Shown in pieces: positions 1-11,282 of a DNA stretch of 64,000 nucleotides. Every line of letters starts with the position of its first letter. Position 1 is the first letter of the stretch. The position numbers were made by a program, and so were the translations under genes. Under the pieces are notes generated by a model, which was not told where the DNA came from, ran no database searches, and saw only the letters and a list, made by a program, of their open reading frames with translations. The DNA comes from Deroplatys truncata (taxonomy: Eukaryota > Arthropoda > Insecta > Mantodea > Mantidae), in contig CM060990.1 of the NCBI GenBank assembly GCA_030765065.1, positions 668,514,118 to 668,578,117 on the forward strand, given 5' to 3'.

Positions 1-96
1 GAGGTCAGTTTAGGTGACCAACTCAGCTAATACCACCTGATAGCTCACGTTCTCTTTGTCTCTCCTTCTCTTTTCTCTCTTATATCACTAAATCTA

Positions 97-589
97 ACCG
101 AGCAAGATGGCGCAAAGGTAACGCATGCGATTGGCATTCGGTAGATCCCGAGTTCGATCCCCGGGATTTCCTGAGCCTAATTTCCTGTACCCATCATCTC
201 CTTCACTGTCGTTTGTTTCAGGGTTGTAGGACCAGGCGACGGTATTCGGCGTGTTGCGGCTGCACGGTGGATGTGCGCTTTGTAGATGTTTCTTCAGTGG
301 CGTCATTTCGGGACTGCTCAGTTAGGTTACAACACCAAATGGGCCGCACCAGGGGAGTCCGCAGAGGTTAGGAGGCTTGTGGGTGAGCCCAGACGGTGTC
401 AAATGCGTTAGAACTGGAAACGTTAGTAACCCTGTCCATGCATGCCCCTTCGTCATCTGATCTGGTTGCTCTTCGGCTACCTCCCCTCATCCCTCCCTCC
501 CAAGGGTCACGTCAGAAGAAAAGAGAGACTTTGCGGACTACTTGCGGTGCTCTGTCCCGTCTGTTCGTCCGTGATTTCATCCTTACCTT
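97..589 (+). mobile_element. SINE family F, full-length copy (F1)
   Basis: A 493-bp tRNA-derived SINE. A perfect 14-bp target duplication (TATCACTAAATCTA) lies at 83-96 and 590-603. The head at about 103-170 is tRNA-like and has a B-box-like GTTCGATCCC. It is followed by a body with a tract reading TTTCCTGTACCCATCATC and a GACCAGGCGACGG motif. The same body recurs at 34590-34990 and, reversed, at 39690-40135. No protein is encoded; it would be mobilised in trans by a LINE machinery. Confidence 0.85.
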
Positions 590-603
590 TATCACTAAAT
601 CTA

Positions 604-1017
604 CTCCTTCATAAAGGCTCTCGTGTTATTATTGAAATACATTAGTTTCACATTTCGATTAAGTATGCCAGGTGACCCACACAAGCCGTCCTTAGCTGAA
701 GTTAGTTTATACCGGAGAGCGAGGATGCCAACAGGTTTGCCTAAGCAGAACTGCAAAGGGGACTCCATACCGACAGAGGGAAGGCCGCCAAATGAAAGGA
801 CAATGCTAGAAAACGAACACTTTAGCTGATATTACTGGTCACAGAACTCATTCGGTAGAGAAATTGCCTGCTATATGAGGTGTTCTGGGATCAATACACG
901 GCTGGGTTCCAGAAAATTGTCTTTAAACAAAAACATTTCACGGTATGCCCAGAGTCTGGTGTTTGAATGCGAGAGTACTTAGGTGTGTGCGTGAGGAGGA
1001 GTTATAGGTTATGTTAG
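604..1017. other. no recognisable feature
   Basis: Non-repetitive within this window. Short open frames are present, but nothing I recognise and no clear regulatory motif. Confidence 0.5.
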
Positions 1018-1203
1018 TCGTCCTCCGTGGTGTAGTGGTTACCATACCAGCCTCTAGTTCCCGAGGTCGCGGGATCAAATCCGGAGGAGGGCGATGGATT
1101 TTTTCGGGCGTAAAAAGCCTTAGCATGGCTTCCTTCGGAAGGGGAGTAAAGCTGGTGGTCCCGTGTAAAAGAACCTCCCTCAAGCCTGATAAAGAGGCCT
1201 CGG
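1018..1203 (+). mobile_element. SINE-1, 3'-truncated copy
   Basis: The tRNA-like head has an A-box-like GGTGTAGTGGTTACC, and a degenerate B box lies in CGCGGGATCAAATCC. The SINE-1 body carries CTTAGCATGGCTTCC and CCTTCGGAAGGGGAG. Similarity to the other SINE-1 copies (14858, 18721, 49857, 57960-58910, 61567) stops near the AAAGAGGCCTC motif, so about 100 bp of the 3' end is missing. Confidence 0.85.
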
Positions 1204-1301
1204 TCAATAACAAGAATTTAGAATTGTTGCTTGACGTAAACCTGAGTACACGTGTTACGTCAGTTAGTACTATGACAGTTAATCTACACTTAGTACAACT
1301 A

Positions 1302-2549
1302 CACTATGTCATCAAAAGTATCCGGACACCACCACAAACATACGTTTTTCATCTTAGGTGAATTGTGCTGCCACCTACTGCCTGGTAATCATTATCCGCG
1401 ACCTCAGTAGTCATTAGACATCGTGAAACAGCAGAATGGGACGCTCCGTGGAAGTCACGGACTTCGAACGTGGTCAGGTGATTGGGTGTCACTTGTGTCA
1501 GAAGTCTGTACGCGAGATTTCCGCACTCCTAAACATCCCTAGGTCCACTATTTCTGATGTGATAGTAAAGTGGAAATTTGAAGGGACATCTACAGCACAA
1601 AAGCGTATAGGTCGTCCTCGTCTGTTGACTGACAGAAACCGCTGACATTTGAAGAGGGTCGTAAAGAGTAATAGACAGACATCTATCCAGACCATCACAC
1701 AGGAATGGCAAACTGCATCAGGATCCACTCCAAGTACTATGACAGTTAGGCGAGAGGTGAGAAACCTTGGATTCCATGGTTGAGCGGCTGCTCAGAAGCC
1801 ACACATCACGCAGGAAAATGTCAAACGACGCCTCCTTGGTGTAAGGAGCGTCAACATTACACGATTGAACAGTGGCAAAACGTTGTGTGGAGTGACAAAT
1901 CAAGGTACACAATGTGGCTATCGAATGGCAGGGTGTGGGTATGGCGAATACCCGGTGAACGTCATCTGCTAGCGTGTGTAGTGCCAGCAATGAAACTCGG
2001 AGGTGGTTGTGTTATGGTGTGGTCGTGTTTTTCCTGAAGGGGGCTTGTACCCCTTGTTGTTTTGCGTGACACGATCACAGCGCAGACGTACATTGATATT
2101 TTAAGCACCTTCTTGCTTCCCACTTTTGAAGAACAATTCGGGGATGGCGATTGCATCTTTCAACACGATGATCGAGCACCTGTTCATACTGCACGGGCTG
2201 TGGCGGAGTGGTTACACGACAATAATATCCCTGTAATGGACTGGCCTGCACAGGGTCCTGACTTGAATCCTATAGAACACATTTGGGATGTTTTGGAACG
2301 CCAGCACCTCGTGCCGGGCTTCATGCCTACATCGATACCTCTCCCCAGTTCTGCACTCCGTGAAGAATGGGCTGCTTCCCCAAGAAACCTTACAGCACCT
2401 GATTGAAAGTATGCTTGCGAGAGTGAGCGCTGTCATCAAGGCTAAGGTTGGGCCAACACCATATTAACTTCCAGCATTACCGATGGAGGGCACCACAAAC
2501 TTGTACGTCATTTTCAGCCAGGTGTCCGGATACTTTTAATCACGTAGTC
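1302..2549 (+). mobile_element. Tc1-type DNA transposon, inactive copy
   Basis: A 1248-bp element bounded by TA dinucleotides at 1300-1301 and 2550-2551. Its inverted termini read CACTATGTCATCAAAAGT and, on the other strand, GACTACGTGATTAAAAGT. It aligns along its whole length with the intact element at 16020-17264. Both ends carry point changes in the terminal repeats, so it looks older than the second copy. Confidence 0.92.
1436..2406 (+). pseudogene. Tc1-type transposase, broken
   Basis: This is a relic of a cut-and-paste DDE transposase. The first 69 codons match the N-terminal helix-turn-helix of the intact protein at 16154 (MGxSVExTDFERGQVIGCH). The frame then ends at a premature stop at 1643-1645, where the intact copy has an arginine codon; C-to-T at the CpG gives TGA. 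Downstream pieces lie in shifted frames. One at about 1780-2037 has the WSDxSRYTMW region around the first catalytic Asp, interrupted by a further stop after CFS. Another at about 2062-2406 has the FQHDDRAPVHTAR motif with the second Asp and DLNPIEHIWD with the catalytic Glu. At least one nonsense change and two frameshifts make a functional product implausible. Confidence 0.92.
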
Positions 2550-3514
2550 TATATGTCACCAATTGGTGCCGTAAAATTGACAAGATTAAAAAAAGTTCTA
2601 TTTTTATTATGTTTATGTAACATTAAATGTACTTTAGAATTAAATTATTTTCTATTGGTGCATTTTTCATAATAAACACGTGCAAAAACATGCCCGCCCC
2701 TTGGTGGACGAATTGATGTAAGGGCTTCTTAGGCCCACGTTCTACCTGAAATGATCCATCATTTCTTAATACCATCTATGTACGTAAAAAAGAAAATAAT
2801 AAAAACAAAAAGTGCGTAGAAGACAGATACCGTGCCTGAAAATGTTCAGAACGCAGCCTTCGAGACTCAAGTGCATTTTGGTGTGTCTCCGCACACATCG
2901 TAACCATATCTGTGTGTTTGCTTTTGGTGAAAGTTACCTTTTTGTCTGAATGACCTGGCTCGAGCTGCACGCAGGCGACCACGCGACGCTTATCAGTACG
3001 AAATCACCACGTAAACACCTGCAGACAGCTGCACTACCTCAGTGAGCTTTCGCTTTGTATCTGCTCTACCCCTTTGAACATCAGTGATGCGGCAACTTCT
3101 TTTGCACGTATGTACGCGGGAAACATAAAACTGCAAAGGACGTTTCGTGTGGGCCACCATGCGTACATTTTGACTCTTGTAAATGATTTAAATTAACACC
3201 TGCTTATAAATGCGCAAAGATTTCTTAGAAATACTGGAGTTGGGATCAGGAAGTCGTGATTCTCTCGGTTGGCTTTCAAAGTCATAGCAGGAGACTTAAA
3301 CACGTCCTCCGCTATCGGTGCTTGCAGATAACGTGTCAGCCCTGGTATATGTGGTACCAGCGTTAAAATTATTCATAAGGAGGAATGAAATACAATTCCC
3401 TAGTATGTTCAATGTTGAGAAAAGTAACCGATTTAGGTTTAATTTAGGTATGTGTATAGCTGTACAATTTGGGTTTTTTAAACAAAAGCAGCATATGGAC
3501 AATCTCCCTCTTTA
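2550..3514. other. no recognisable feature
   Basis: AT-rich sequence with a somewhat GC-richer middle at about 2930-3180. There are no terminal repeats, tRNA-like boxes or convincing coding signal. Confidence 0.5.
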
Positions 3515-4345
3515 GCCTATTTATTTTTACTTTCTCTACCATGTATACAGTAGGTGGAGAAGGTATTGAACTCCACCCAACATTTTTAGAAGAAGGTCCG
3601 TGTGCGTGCTTGCCTGTGTGTGTCGGTGAACAGCATAACTCAAAAACGGATAAATACCAAACTTGGAATTTAGATTCAGTGCCTTCCAAAGATGCAACAT
3701 GACGATTTTTAAGAAAATAACCCCACCCCAAACTACCCTTTAAATGGAATATTTTTGGAAATTTTTTATTTTCCTAAAATGGGCTCTAAGGGTTTTGATT
3801 AAAACACTATCACTATATTAGAGCTATTTACCTGACAAATAAAATGTATATCTTGAATTTTCTGGGAATAGCTTGTGAAATCCTCTTCATTCCGAAGGAA
3901 TTTTATATGATCTTGTGTAACTGATAAACGTTAAGTTACAGAGGTAAACGCACTACACAAAAATATCGATCTCTTTAAAACACACAATTTATTTCAAATA
4001 ACTTTTTCTGTGGTATCAGCCATTTCCGAAATATCCGTTATTAATCGTTCAAACTGATCAACACTTAGCTGAAAATACATAGGACCTGAAAAGAATGGCT
4101 GTTTCTCGCGATGTCATGGAGAGATTGTGGAATTTTAAGGCCACCATATAGTGTCCAGTTATAAAACATTGAACTGTGGCTTTTCCCTTTGTATGTATAA
4201 CGAAATGTGCAATGCAGCTATTTCTGGAAAGGTTTATCTGGAATAAAATTAAGTAGGTAGGAAAATTAACTTTCGTAAGAGTAATGTGTATGCCCAGTAA
4301 TAAGCGATAAAGGGTAGAGGAATTCATGAGAATGTAAACACATTC
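3515..4345 (+). repeat. dispersed repeat family C, near-complete copy (C1)
   Basis: An unclassified repeat of about 0.83 kb. It opens with TTACTTTCTCTACYAYGTAT and then has a GGAGAAGGTATTGAACTCCA-type tract. Further on come the recurring segments CAGCATAACTCAAAAACGGA, ACCCCACCCCAAACTACCC and TTTCTCGCGATGTCATGGA, and the end lies near GTAAACACATTCAGG. Other copies begin at about 14165, 15986, 20020 and 38745, with a reversed copy at 57370-57955. No frame stays open across copies, so I take it as non-coding. No terminal repeats were recognised. Confidence 0.7.
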
Positions 4346-4770
4346 AGGTTTTATGTTTGCAGTAAACCTAGCTTGGAATTTATTAAAACTAAGAATATGT
4401 CACTTTTTTATCAGTTTGTTCAGGGAACGTTTAAATGTATATTTACAGCCACATACATAGGTAAATCTTTGAGGAAAGTGGGTACTATCAGGTTCTATAG
4501 TGCTGTATAATGTTTGCACCTGTCGAAAAATATAAAATACTTTATGACTATCCCACAAAACTTCTGAGCCACATAAAAGTTACATTTCGTTTTTATGGGT
4601 GGAATTACTCATTATACTTGAAAACCCGCGCTGTCTGTTTATTGAGTTCAATTAATTTTGGTATACTATCTGTGTAAGTTTTACTGCAATATTAATACTT
4701 TATGATGATTTAAAATGAAAACAAACAACATAGTGTCACCTTTATCCTGCTAGATAACTTAACCAGAATA
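4346..4770. other. AT-rich, no recognisable feature
   Basis: Low-complexity AT-rich sequence between family C and the Penelope-like element. No gene or repeat boundary is visible. Confidence 0.5.
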
Positions 4771-5421
4771 CCGATACCAAGTTACTAGCCAGCCACGATA
4801 TTAATGCGTATGGTAGGAAGAGGAACTAAAAGGTGACGAAAAAGATAGGCGGGGCATCGGAAGGACAGTTAGGCAAAGAAAACATCAGCAGTTCCAAGTT
4901 GCATTTACTAGCGAGGCTGGGACATGCACAGATAGTACTGTTTTCATTGTGCGACTTTACATTTCCCTATCCCCTTGCCCCTCTGATCACAAGTCTTGAT
5001 TGTCAATAAGACACAATGGCGCCCTCTAGCAAGCGCATTCATATCGCGGCCGACTAGTTCTTGAGCCACAATCATCTTATCTTGAGGCACACGCGTTTTA
5101 CCAACGAGTGTGGCCGATGAAATATGATCCAAAACATCAAGAGTTTTACTTGAAGCTCAGCCATCAGTCAGCAATATCTCGCCAAAAGAAAGGAAGGCTC
5201 TCAAAGATGTGAATGCTGATTTCAACATTTTAATTCATTCTGCAGATAAAGGAAATGCCAACGTGATATTGAATAAATCGAACTATATGCAGAAGATTAG
5301 CGACAAACTTGACCTTCAGCTTTATAAAACGCTTACGCGGGTCCAACTGTGGGTATCCTTGGAAAAAACATTAAAATAGTCAGTCTATTTCACTAAACTC
5401 AGATATAAAAGTTACTATGTA

Positions 5422-6454
5422 CACAGAGCGCCAAAGAAAATCTTCGGCGGATTTTTTATCGCTTTCTGGGGTCTTTTGAGGCGTGTCATTCACCTTACCT
5501 ATCGCAGAGCGTGGTGGCTTGATAACACAGCAATAAGACGGGAAAGAGGGGAGGTTCATGTCTTTGCTTTTTCTGGCGTTATTGAAACCAAAACATGTTT
5601 ATTGTCTCAGAACCAGTCATGCCGTATACTAGCGAAATTACTCTTGGACATATCGTGGGTATGTGGGAGGCTGGCTGGTCGCACTGTTACAGCAAATGCA
5701 AGGGCAGTACATAAAAGTGTTTTTATAGTAAATTACTGGATAAAAATATTTCAGGAAAGTGGGGCAGACGATCTACATACTCGTCAGAAAGTGGGCACTC
5801 GCCGCAAAACATCCGCAGGTGATAATATTAGTTTACTAAATGCAAGTTATTCTTTTGTTATAATTGACTGATCATATTTAGAAACTAGAGATAAATGTGT
5901 ATATGTATATGGTTGACATACATATTGTGACAATAAAATTGGGTTATACTTTTGTCTATAATCCTGTTGTATTCCTATGAGCATCAATATGTTAGTAAAG
6001 GTACATTAACCAATTATAGTTTGAATTAGAGAGAAAACATGCTGCTTTATTTATTATTTAGTTATCTTCTCACATTCTACATTTCGCTAACCTGGGCGCT
6101 CATCATGTTTTACCCTTAGCTTTTAACCCTTTTAAAGACGTGTCCTGCACTAACCGATAAGGTATGGGCTACCAATCAGGGTAAGAGGTCTGTATGACAA
6201 ACTGAATGCACTCACTCTATCTCTTTCTCTTTTAGCCAATACGATCGAGAGTGTAAACATATATTTCGTTTCTACGCCAGTTTGTAACCTTTGTTGTGGT
6301 TATTGGTGCAACTATTTAGCAGAAGGACTGGCGCATCCTTGCACCGCGGCCTAAAGCAACCAATGAAATGGCCATGGCTTTGCAAGGCCACGTACATCGA
6401 TAAATAATGTGACATAGACGCAAGGTACAGTGAGAGTTTCTTTGGCCCTCTTTG
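5422..6454 (+). mobile_element. non-autonomous Tc1-type element retaining an HTH frame (copy 1)
   Basis: A 1033-bp element with TA at 5420-5421 and 6455-6456. Its inverted termini are CACAGAGCGCCAAAGAAA on the left and, read on the other strand, CAAAGAGGGCCAAAGAAA on the right. A related element in the opposite orientation lies at 21609-22751 (1143 bp). It sits inside the Penelope RT sequence, and removing it with one TA rejoins the host sequence. The interior has a transposase N-terminus only; no DDE motifs are present. Confidence 0.88.
5476..5871 (+). pseudogene. truncated Tc1/mariner-type transposase, N-terminal HTH only
   Basis: An open frame of 131 codons. From about residue 55 it reads as the N-terminal DNA-binding domain of a Tc1/mariner-type transposase, with a helix-turn-helix pattern in the stretch GRLAGRTVTANARAVHKSVF followed by NYWIKIFQESG and HTRQKVGTRRKTSA. 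The frame stops soon after, and no catalytic-domain sequence follows before the right terminus at 6454. The related element at 21609-22751 carries the same domain on the minus strand and also lacks the catalytic part, so the loss predates the spread of both copies. Whether the HTH piece is ever translated is unknown. The upstream part of the frame (residues 1-45) is not recognisable as protein. Confidence 0.7.
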
Positions 6455-7499
6455 TACTTCAGAAGCTTATGGGCTACGTCTGTACGAACTGCCGAAGGTA
6501 CACAAACAAAGCATTCTTGTTCGTCCTATAGTAATTACGATTAGTCCTCAAACTTATGCTGTTTCTGAACATTTGACGGCCTTACTACAACCTTACATTG
6601 GACAATGCGGCAGCTATATAAAGAACTCCCAACACTTCGTGAGTATTAGATTGTTTAAGTTACACCTTCCGACATTTTAGTCAACCTAGATGCAACTAAT
6701 AATTTTTACCAAATTTTCCTACAGATGTTTTTCACGTTTTCAAGCACTGTTTGACGACTTCCTGCTTTCAGTGGAACGAAGTGTTTTATCACAGGATGGC
6801 GTCGCTATGGGAAATCCACTTGGGCCCCATTGCTAACTTCTTTATGGATCATTTTGAGTCTAAATCTCTAGACACTGTTCCGTTAAAACCTATTTCCAAG
6901 ATTCAATTCAATATGGAAACAGAAAGCAACAATCAGGTAACCTTTTTGGACGTTCTGGAAATAATAAATGCGGATGCAGATGGATCACTGCCACACACTG
7001 TTTATAGGAAGCAAAATAGAGTAATAATGAATACCTTAGTGGACAGAGCCAAACAGATTTGTACCGGGCGATATTTAAGTGCGGAGATACAGTATCTTAG
7101 GGTGTCTGTGTTACAAAACGGATTTATGAGCAAAGATTTTAACAGAGCGATTCGCCTTAAAGGGAAACCACACCAAGGCCACGAATTACCTGCGTGTAAG
7201 GGGAAAATTTTCTTACCTTATGTTAAAAATGTTACAGATCGCATTGAAAAAATAGTTAAAAAGCGTAAAATCAATACAATATACAAACCATCAACAAAAA
7301 TTCAACAAACTTTAAAATCTAGAAAGGTAAGAGAGACTCCTTATGTGTTCCAGGGGTGTATAGAATACCTTGCACATGAGGTTCTGTTTACATCGAAACA
7401 ACGAAACGTAGCATTAATACCCGAATAACAGAGCATAAACAACATTGTCATCTTGAACAAACGGATAAGTCTGCAGTCGCCGAACACTTTGTTCAAAAT

Positions 7500-8433
7500 T
7501 GAGATTAGATTATTGTTTCACGAATGGAAAAGCCGATTTGAAGTAGGAGTTGTATTATATTTCAACTGTTGGGGAGCCGAACTTGAAGAAGTTGCTACCG
7601 CACGTATGGTAGCCGCTTTCCGGTAGCCTTCGCCCAGGTTTTAAAAAATATTAACTTTGTAATTTGACAGTTTCTTTAAATATTTAATATTTATGTTTGC
7701 CTTGGCTGCGCAGTATTTATTTTAGAGACATGGATATCTTGGCAGGGTTGTAAAACCATAAGAATGTAGGCTTACACAGATTATAATTTTTACTTCACTC
7801 CTTTTATTAATACTTGATACGATTTAAATAACACTTCACTGATATAGAGAGCTGTGAGATTCTTTTTATTAATTAATTACACTTTTTAACACGTAAACTA
7901 TTTTTCGTCTCACACGAATACGTATTAATTTCTCGAGGACACATCTTGCATCCAGTTACAAACACTGTCCGCAAGCAACTGACTAGATTTCAACCGTCTA
8001 AACGTGTAAATTTCTGTATTTCAAGTCTCTGATTGGCTATTTTTACTCCAATAGAATACCTGCATTTAACTAAAGCTTTTCTGGTTGTTGATTGGCTATA
8101 TTTTATAAACTGTCACTAAAATTACATTAATGCTTCCAAGAATCACAAATAACATTTAAACTCTCAAACTCATTATTGCCTCAAGGTTACCTCATTGTTA
8201 CCTCATTGTTAGCAACGTTTAACTTATTATTCTCACAGCTCCTACATTATTAAATTACGTAATATAGTCACATAACATTATTACACATGGATACAATAAT
8301 ATAAGCATATGCAATGACTGTTACATACATTTTACAAATTATTACATATACATATTGCTTGAAGGCGGGCTGTTATTGAATTTACATATTATATAATTAG
8401 ACAAATTATTTAAGTGTTAAAAATACTGCCTCA
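7500..8433 (-). mobile_element. LTR-A, solo LTR-like element (A1)
   Basis: 934 bp beginning TG and ending CA, with a perfect 4-bp duplication AAAT at 7496-7499 and 8434-8437. Read on the minus strand it starts TGAGGCAGTATTTTTAAC. It has CCAAT-type motifs in the U3-like part, TCTCTATATCAGTG, and AATAAAAAG and AATAAAAGG polyadenylation-like signals. It ends with a repeat-rich tail containing GGCTCCCCAACAGTTG. No internal region, primer-binding site or gag-pol is attached. It interrupts the Penelope endonuclease coding sequence. Confidence 0.88.
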
Positions 8434-8535
8434 AAATGAGTCATCGTATCCACTATGAAGAAACAAAAGTATTAGCATCAACAATGTATAATCTTGCTAG
8501 ACTTCATAGAGAAACCATTGAAGTATATAAACATT

Positions 8536-9394
8536 TGAGGCAGTATTTTATATCACAACACTGTGAATGCCAGAGTGATTGTAGTGTAAATTAACATTAT
8601 TGTATGACAATGATTTTATATGTTTGTTAGCTATAAGCATTGCTAGGAAATAAATTTACACGGCCTCACTGAAACTGACAATAGGAGTGGGTAAGAATGA
8701 AGCGATGGGGTGAGTTGTTTATCAATTAGAAGAGACAAACAAATGACGTCAGGGTAGCGCGCCTTTCTTTAGAAATGCAGGGAATATCTTCCCTAGAGCA
8801 TATGTTTTAGTAATTATGATTGGCTTATAAAACAGACGCTAATGTTGGCGCGATTTATTAACCAATAGCAGCTCTATTATAATGTTTAGGCAAATCGGGG
8901 TGCGGGAGTATAAATTCTTGAGCCAAAAGCAAGTATCACGCAGTTCTACAGAATCATTCACGAGGTAAACGTCGCGCAGTTCTAAGAAATCTCTCTCGCG
9001 AGTTACACGTCAGGCAGTTCTATGTAAGCATTCATGAGGTACACATTACGCAATTCTATAGAATCTCTCACGTCGTAAAGTTAGTTACAAAATTTGAAGT
9101 AGGCGTACGACAGTAATTATATTCGGACATATAACAGTTTCAGTCAGGCGTGTATAAAGATTATAGATGTGAAGTATTAATTAAGTGTGACGGCAATAAA
9201 AGTGTGAAAACAAATTCATTTATCAGTGTTATCTTTTAGTAACAACTCCGTTCCGTTTACACGCCCTGATCAGAGATATTTGCTCGACTGAGTAATAATA
9301 GCTAGCCGGAGGACAAAGAACCCAAAATTCAAAATACTAAAACAATAACAGGCGCTCAGCAAAAAAAAGATAACACGAACAGATTACCGCGACA
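8536..9394 (+). mobile_element. LTR-B, solo LTR-like element (B1)
   Basis: 859 bp running from TGAGGCAGTATTTTATATC to CCGCGACA, flanked by CATT at 8532-8535 and 9395-9398. Promoter-like parts are visible: ATGACGTCAGG at about 8743, ACCAATAGCAGC at about 8860 and GGAGTATAAATTC at about 8905. Downstream is a block of about four 40-bp repeats (8935-9085, each with a GCAGTTCTA-like core), then a CAATAAAAGTGTG polyadenylation-like signal at about 9195. The layout resembles U3-R-U5. It lies head-to-head with A1, with 94 bp of Penelope sequence plus the two target duplications between them. Confidence 0.88.
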
Positions 9395-9699
9395 CATTCC
9401 AATAACATCAATAAAAAATGAAAAAAATGTAAGTACAACCGCACAGGGATACCAAAGATGGCACGCCACTGCAAACTAGCCAATCATGAGCCAGTTCTGA
9501 CCTTCCCGTGAGTTATACATTGTGAAGCATCTGTTGCCTAGTTGGTAGCCGTTGTTAAGCTACTGTCCTGAAGATGGCAACCAAAGGGTTGACCGAAACG
9601 TCGAGTGTAAATACTTTTACCCTTAGGCCGCGGCCTTCCAGCCGGAAGATTTTAATATTTTATCGTGTAACTCCCGTCGTGAAAACATTCACTTATTTA

Positions 9700-11282
9700 C
9701 TCTTAAGCAGGTCGGATTAATACGTAACCCATAAAATAAAACATTAAAACAATTCAAATCACTTCAGATACTTGAGAAGTCATTGAGATGTACTGCTGTA
9801 AATCGAAATTTGTAAATAACCCAGTTTCTTTATTCCTTTTCTATCTGTTGTAGCTTGCAAGCGCGTTGGAAGCTTTAGCCCCTGTTCAATGTTGCAGAGA
9901 GCTAAAGAGATTAACGTTGGCTGAATGGAATTATAGCCGAAGATTCTCTCTCTGTAGCTAACCAAATCTCAAATTCCCCAAACATCCCATGCGAACAAGC
10001 CAGTAGCATTGATTGTTGAACGGTACAAACTGGTTTTGTTTAAGGGTTTAAAACGACATGTAAAGGTAACCATCATCATATAGGAAAGAATGATGATGGT
10101 ATTTATGAATTTTTACTTTTCTTGGTTATTAATTAGTCATTTAAACAATGCACGATATTATTTATTGGTGATCCCATAAGCTTTAATACTGTAAGTGAAC
10201 ATTCTCATTTTAAATTTCATTTCTAGAAATCTGTAACAAGACTGGCCATATTTTAAATAATAAAAATATTGATTTCATGATACCAAGAGGAAACGATATG
10301 CTCTCCTTTAATTCAGAAATAGATATGCATGGGAACACTGAAAAACTTGAAGAGTGTTTTCTTTTTCTCCAATATATTTATAGAAAAATACTTTGAAATG
10401 CAATTTGTTTCAATAGCACGCTTTCCTTGCAGGTGGGTGGGAAAATCACACCTGACGTATACGGTCAGGCTCACCGAAGGTTAGAATGTGTGCTCTTTTT
10501 CCAATGTCGCTGCAAAGTTGTTTCTGCACTACAGAAACGATATTAACTATCTAGTGATATTTAATTACAAAGAAAGTACATTGGTCTATTTTCAGAAAAC
10601 TGTTTAGTGTTTATTACCAAAAGTAAAAACCAAACACAACTGTTTAAGTTTGAATGAAGCAACAAAATAAAATAAGCATTTTAACTAAAACAATTACTTA
10701 TTATGCACTTAGCGTAAACATCGCATAAATACAGTACATCATAATTATTAAATTTAAATAAATTCATTGTTTACTGATGCATTCTGTAAGAACTAATAAA
10801 GCAAAATACGTACATTTGTTTAACAATTTAAGAAAATTCAACAAAGCAAAGTAAAGCAACATCCATTAAACGAGTTTATTTTTATTTAAACACCAATAAT
10901 AACAGTGAAGGTAAGACAGTCTTGTCCTGTATTTGTTTATCCATACATGGTCACAAAAGTACAGTTTTATAAGCTTAATATGCTTACTATTTTAGTAGTT
11001 TCAAGCAATAAGTGCTAATGATAGGTGTCATAAGTGTATAATAGTTGAGTAAGTAATGGCAATTGAAATAAGTAAACATTATGTTATTATTCTGATTTAT
11101 CCGCTGATTGTTGGTAACACCTTTATACTGAGGAAATGATATAAACAGCTACGTGAGGCGTGGTTGCAGTCCGTTATTTAGCCTCTGTTATGACGGCGTA
11201 ACCTAACATACGTTACAATTGCTTGTTCAAAACCAAAAATTGTAAGTTATAAGGAAAGAGAGTCTTAAGAAGAATAGTGAAG
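9700..11282. other. AT-rich, no recognisable feature
   Basis: Over 1.5 kb of AT-rich sequence with scattered stops in all frames. A short palindromic CCTGACGTATACGGTCAGG lies at about 10452. No repeat family seen elsewhere in the window was recognised. Confidence 0.5.

Larger units (their letters stand above)
5150..7495 (+). pseudogene. Penelope-like reverse transcriptase / GIY-YIG endonuclease, disrupted
   Basis: This is the relic of the single polyprotein of a Penelope-like element. At 5190-5340 the translation shows the RT N-terminal signature ILIHSADKGNANVI. After the Tc1 insertion (5422-6454), 6470-6650 shows YELPKVHKQSI..VRPIV and the segment ending in SYIKNSQHFV. The longest open piece, 6751-7428, has GPIANFFMDHFE, then SLDTVPLKP joined directly to SKIQFNMETE and FLDVLEI. 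The stretch that normally carries the catalytic YVDD box between PLKP and SKIQF is absent. After a frameshift near 7380, about 7387-7490 reads YIETTKRSINTRITEHK, the GIY-YIG endonuclease region with the second Gly replaced. The rest continues at 8438-8531 and after 9399. It cannot be active. Confidence 0.85.
4775..9690 (+). mobile_element. Penelope-like retroelement, split by three insertions
   Basis: A Penelope-like element in four pieces: 4775-5419, 6457-7495, 8438-8531 and 9399-about 9690. The pieces read in order as a 5' region, reverse transcriptase, GIY-YIG endonuclease and the typical 3' end. That 3' end has CCTGAAGATGG followed closely by CGAAACGTCG at about 9568-9603. The interruptions are a Tc1 derivative (TA duplication), LTR-A (AAAT) and LTR-B (CATT). 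A second copy of the 5' region lies at 27034-27404. The outer boundaries are approximate because I could not fix a target duplication for the element itself. Confidence 0.85.

Noticed and set aside
7569..8433. LTR-A starting at TGTTGGGG and ending ..CCTCA as a shorter LTR
   Set aside because: This gives TG/CA ends but no matching 4-bp duplication, and sequence outside it (TTCAAC, TTGTATTATA) is shared by all copies. The longer unit has perfect duplications in several copies.
10452..10470. Palindromic CCTGACGTATACGGTCAGG as an operator or binding site
   Set aside because: A single short palindrome in non-coding sequence with no nearby gene; expected by chance at this scale.
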